From Sphingomonas aliaeris (GTDB lineage Bacteria > Pseudomonadota > Alphaproteobacteria > Sphingomonadales > Sphingomonadaceae): a stretch of 64,000 bases of DNA. How positions within the stretch are numbered: position 1 is the first letter of the stretch; each line of letters starts with the position of its first letter. The notes below the pieces were generated by a model. It searched no databases. It had not been told where the DNA came from and worked only from the letters and a program-made list of their open reading frames with translations. Shown one piece after another: positions 63,788 through 64,000 of the stretch. Position numbers and translations under genes: made by a program. Location of the stretch: contig NZ_CP061035.1 in NCBI RefSeq assembly GCF_016743815.1, forward strand, positions 2,110,501-2,174,500, given 5' to 3'.

Positions 63788-64000
63788 GTGAGGGTGCTTC
63801 TATACCTGCCGGTGGTGACGCCGTGGTGGTACACGAGCATCATCGAACCGATCATGCGACGGCTTGTAGAGGTGGCGGATGTCCATATCCTTGCGCCTAT
63901 TCCTTGGCGCAATACGGGGATCCGTCCGGAACAGATTTCTAGTTGCCGCGACCTGCCGCAAATTACCTGGCACATTATTGACGACCCCGGCCATACCGAT
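63788..64000 (+). CDS. Start of an unknown gene, cut by the window end
   Basis: GTG start at 63788; 71 residues visible, beginning RVLLYLPVVTPWWYTSIIEP. A beta-strand start followed by a helix and VADVHILAPIPW is reminiscent of the N-terminal Rossmann half of GT-B glycosyltransferases. Only this fragment is available, so the call is tentative. 63594-63787 upstream shows no other gene. Confidence 0.5.
   Translation, partial: MRVLLYLPVVTPWWYTSIIEPIMRRLVEVADVHILAPIPWRNTGIRPEQISSCRDLPQITWHIIDDPGHTD

Overview
The window looks like chromosomal DNA of a GC-rich alphaproteobacterium, most likely Sphingomonas or a close relative in Sphingomonadaceae. This rests on the Entner-Doudoroff set edd-glk-eda, the fabF-acpP-fabG order, an intact mreBCD-mrdA-rodA elongasome operon, many large TonB-dependent receptors, an RcnB-family protein, and a palindromic REP-like element of the kind common in sphingomonads. 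No prophage, integrase, transposase or CRISPR array was seen.

Layout. 1-2.7 kb: end of the Entner-Doudoroff operon (edd truncated by the window start, glk, eda). 2.9-7.7 kb, minus strand: fabD, a GxxExxY-family cassette, fabG, acpP, fabF, mltG. 7.9-9.8 kb: RcnB-like protein, then rpsF-rpsR-rplI and a terminator. 9.8-10.9 kb: a probable 25-residue lipopeptide gene on the minus strand and a small membrane protein. 11.0-12.8 kb: mutL with a frameshift. 13.0-18.9 kb: mreB-mreC-mreD-mrdA-rodA. 18.98 kb: tRNA-Lys(CTT). 19.1-24.9 kb: a CHASE2-GGDEF-EAL protein and a two-partner-secretion-type outer-membrane pore (minus strand), divergent from a FecR-domain protein with a long Ala-rich coil. 24.9-31.6 kb: PilZ protein, SPL-family radical SAM protein, a siderophore-receptor/PepSY operon, a phosphoesterase, small unknowns and a DsbA-like thioredoxin-fold protein.

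31.7-63.6 kb is the notable part: a large accessory locus for scavenging peptides that probably contain D-amino acids. It holds two large TonB-dependent receptors, an S15 X-Pro-type peptidase, two M19 dipeptidases, an M20 peptidase, four penicillin-binding/beta-lactamase-fold serine hydrolases, three N-acyl-D-amino-acid-deacylase-like amidohydrolases, a POT-family peptide transporter, a YkvI-like transporter, and both enzymes of the recently described D-glutamate pathway (DgcN, formerly DUF1611, and DgcA, a dipeptide-epimerase-like racemase). An XRE-cupin regulator sits in the middle, and an Lrp-type regulator with a Leu/Glu-type dehydrogenase closes the locus. Nearly all hydrolases carry export signals. 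The model inferred here is uptake across the outer membrane, periplasmic trimming, import by the POT and YkvI-like carriers, and cytoplasmic conversion of D-Glu through N-acetyl-Glu to central metabolism. An 11-bp word, TCCTRATCRGA, recurs at four of the locus' control regions (three of them divergent promoters) and is a candidate operator for the XRE-cupin regulator.

Four genes (mutL, the secretion pore, one deacylase, the amino-acid dehydrogenase) are split by small indels. Three of these lie in G/C homopolymers, so assembly error is a serious possibility.
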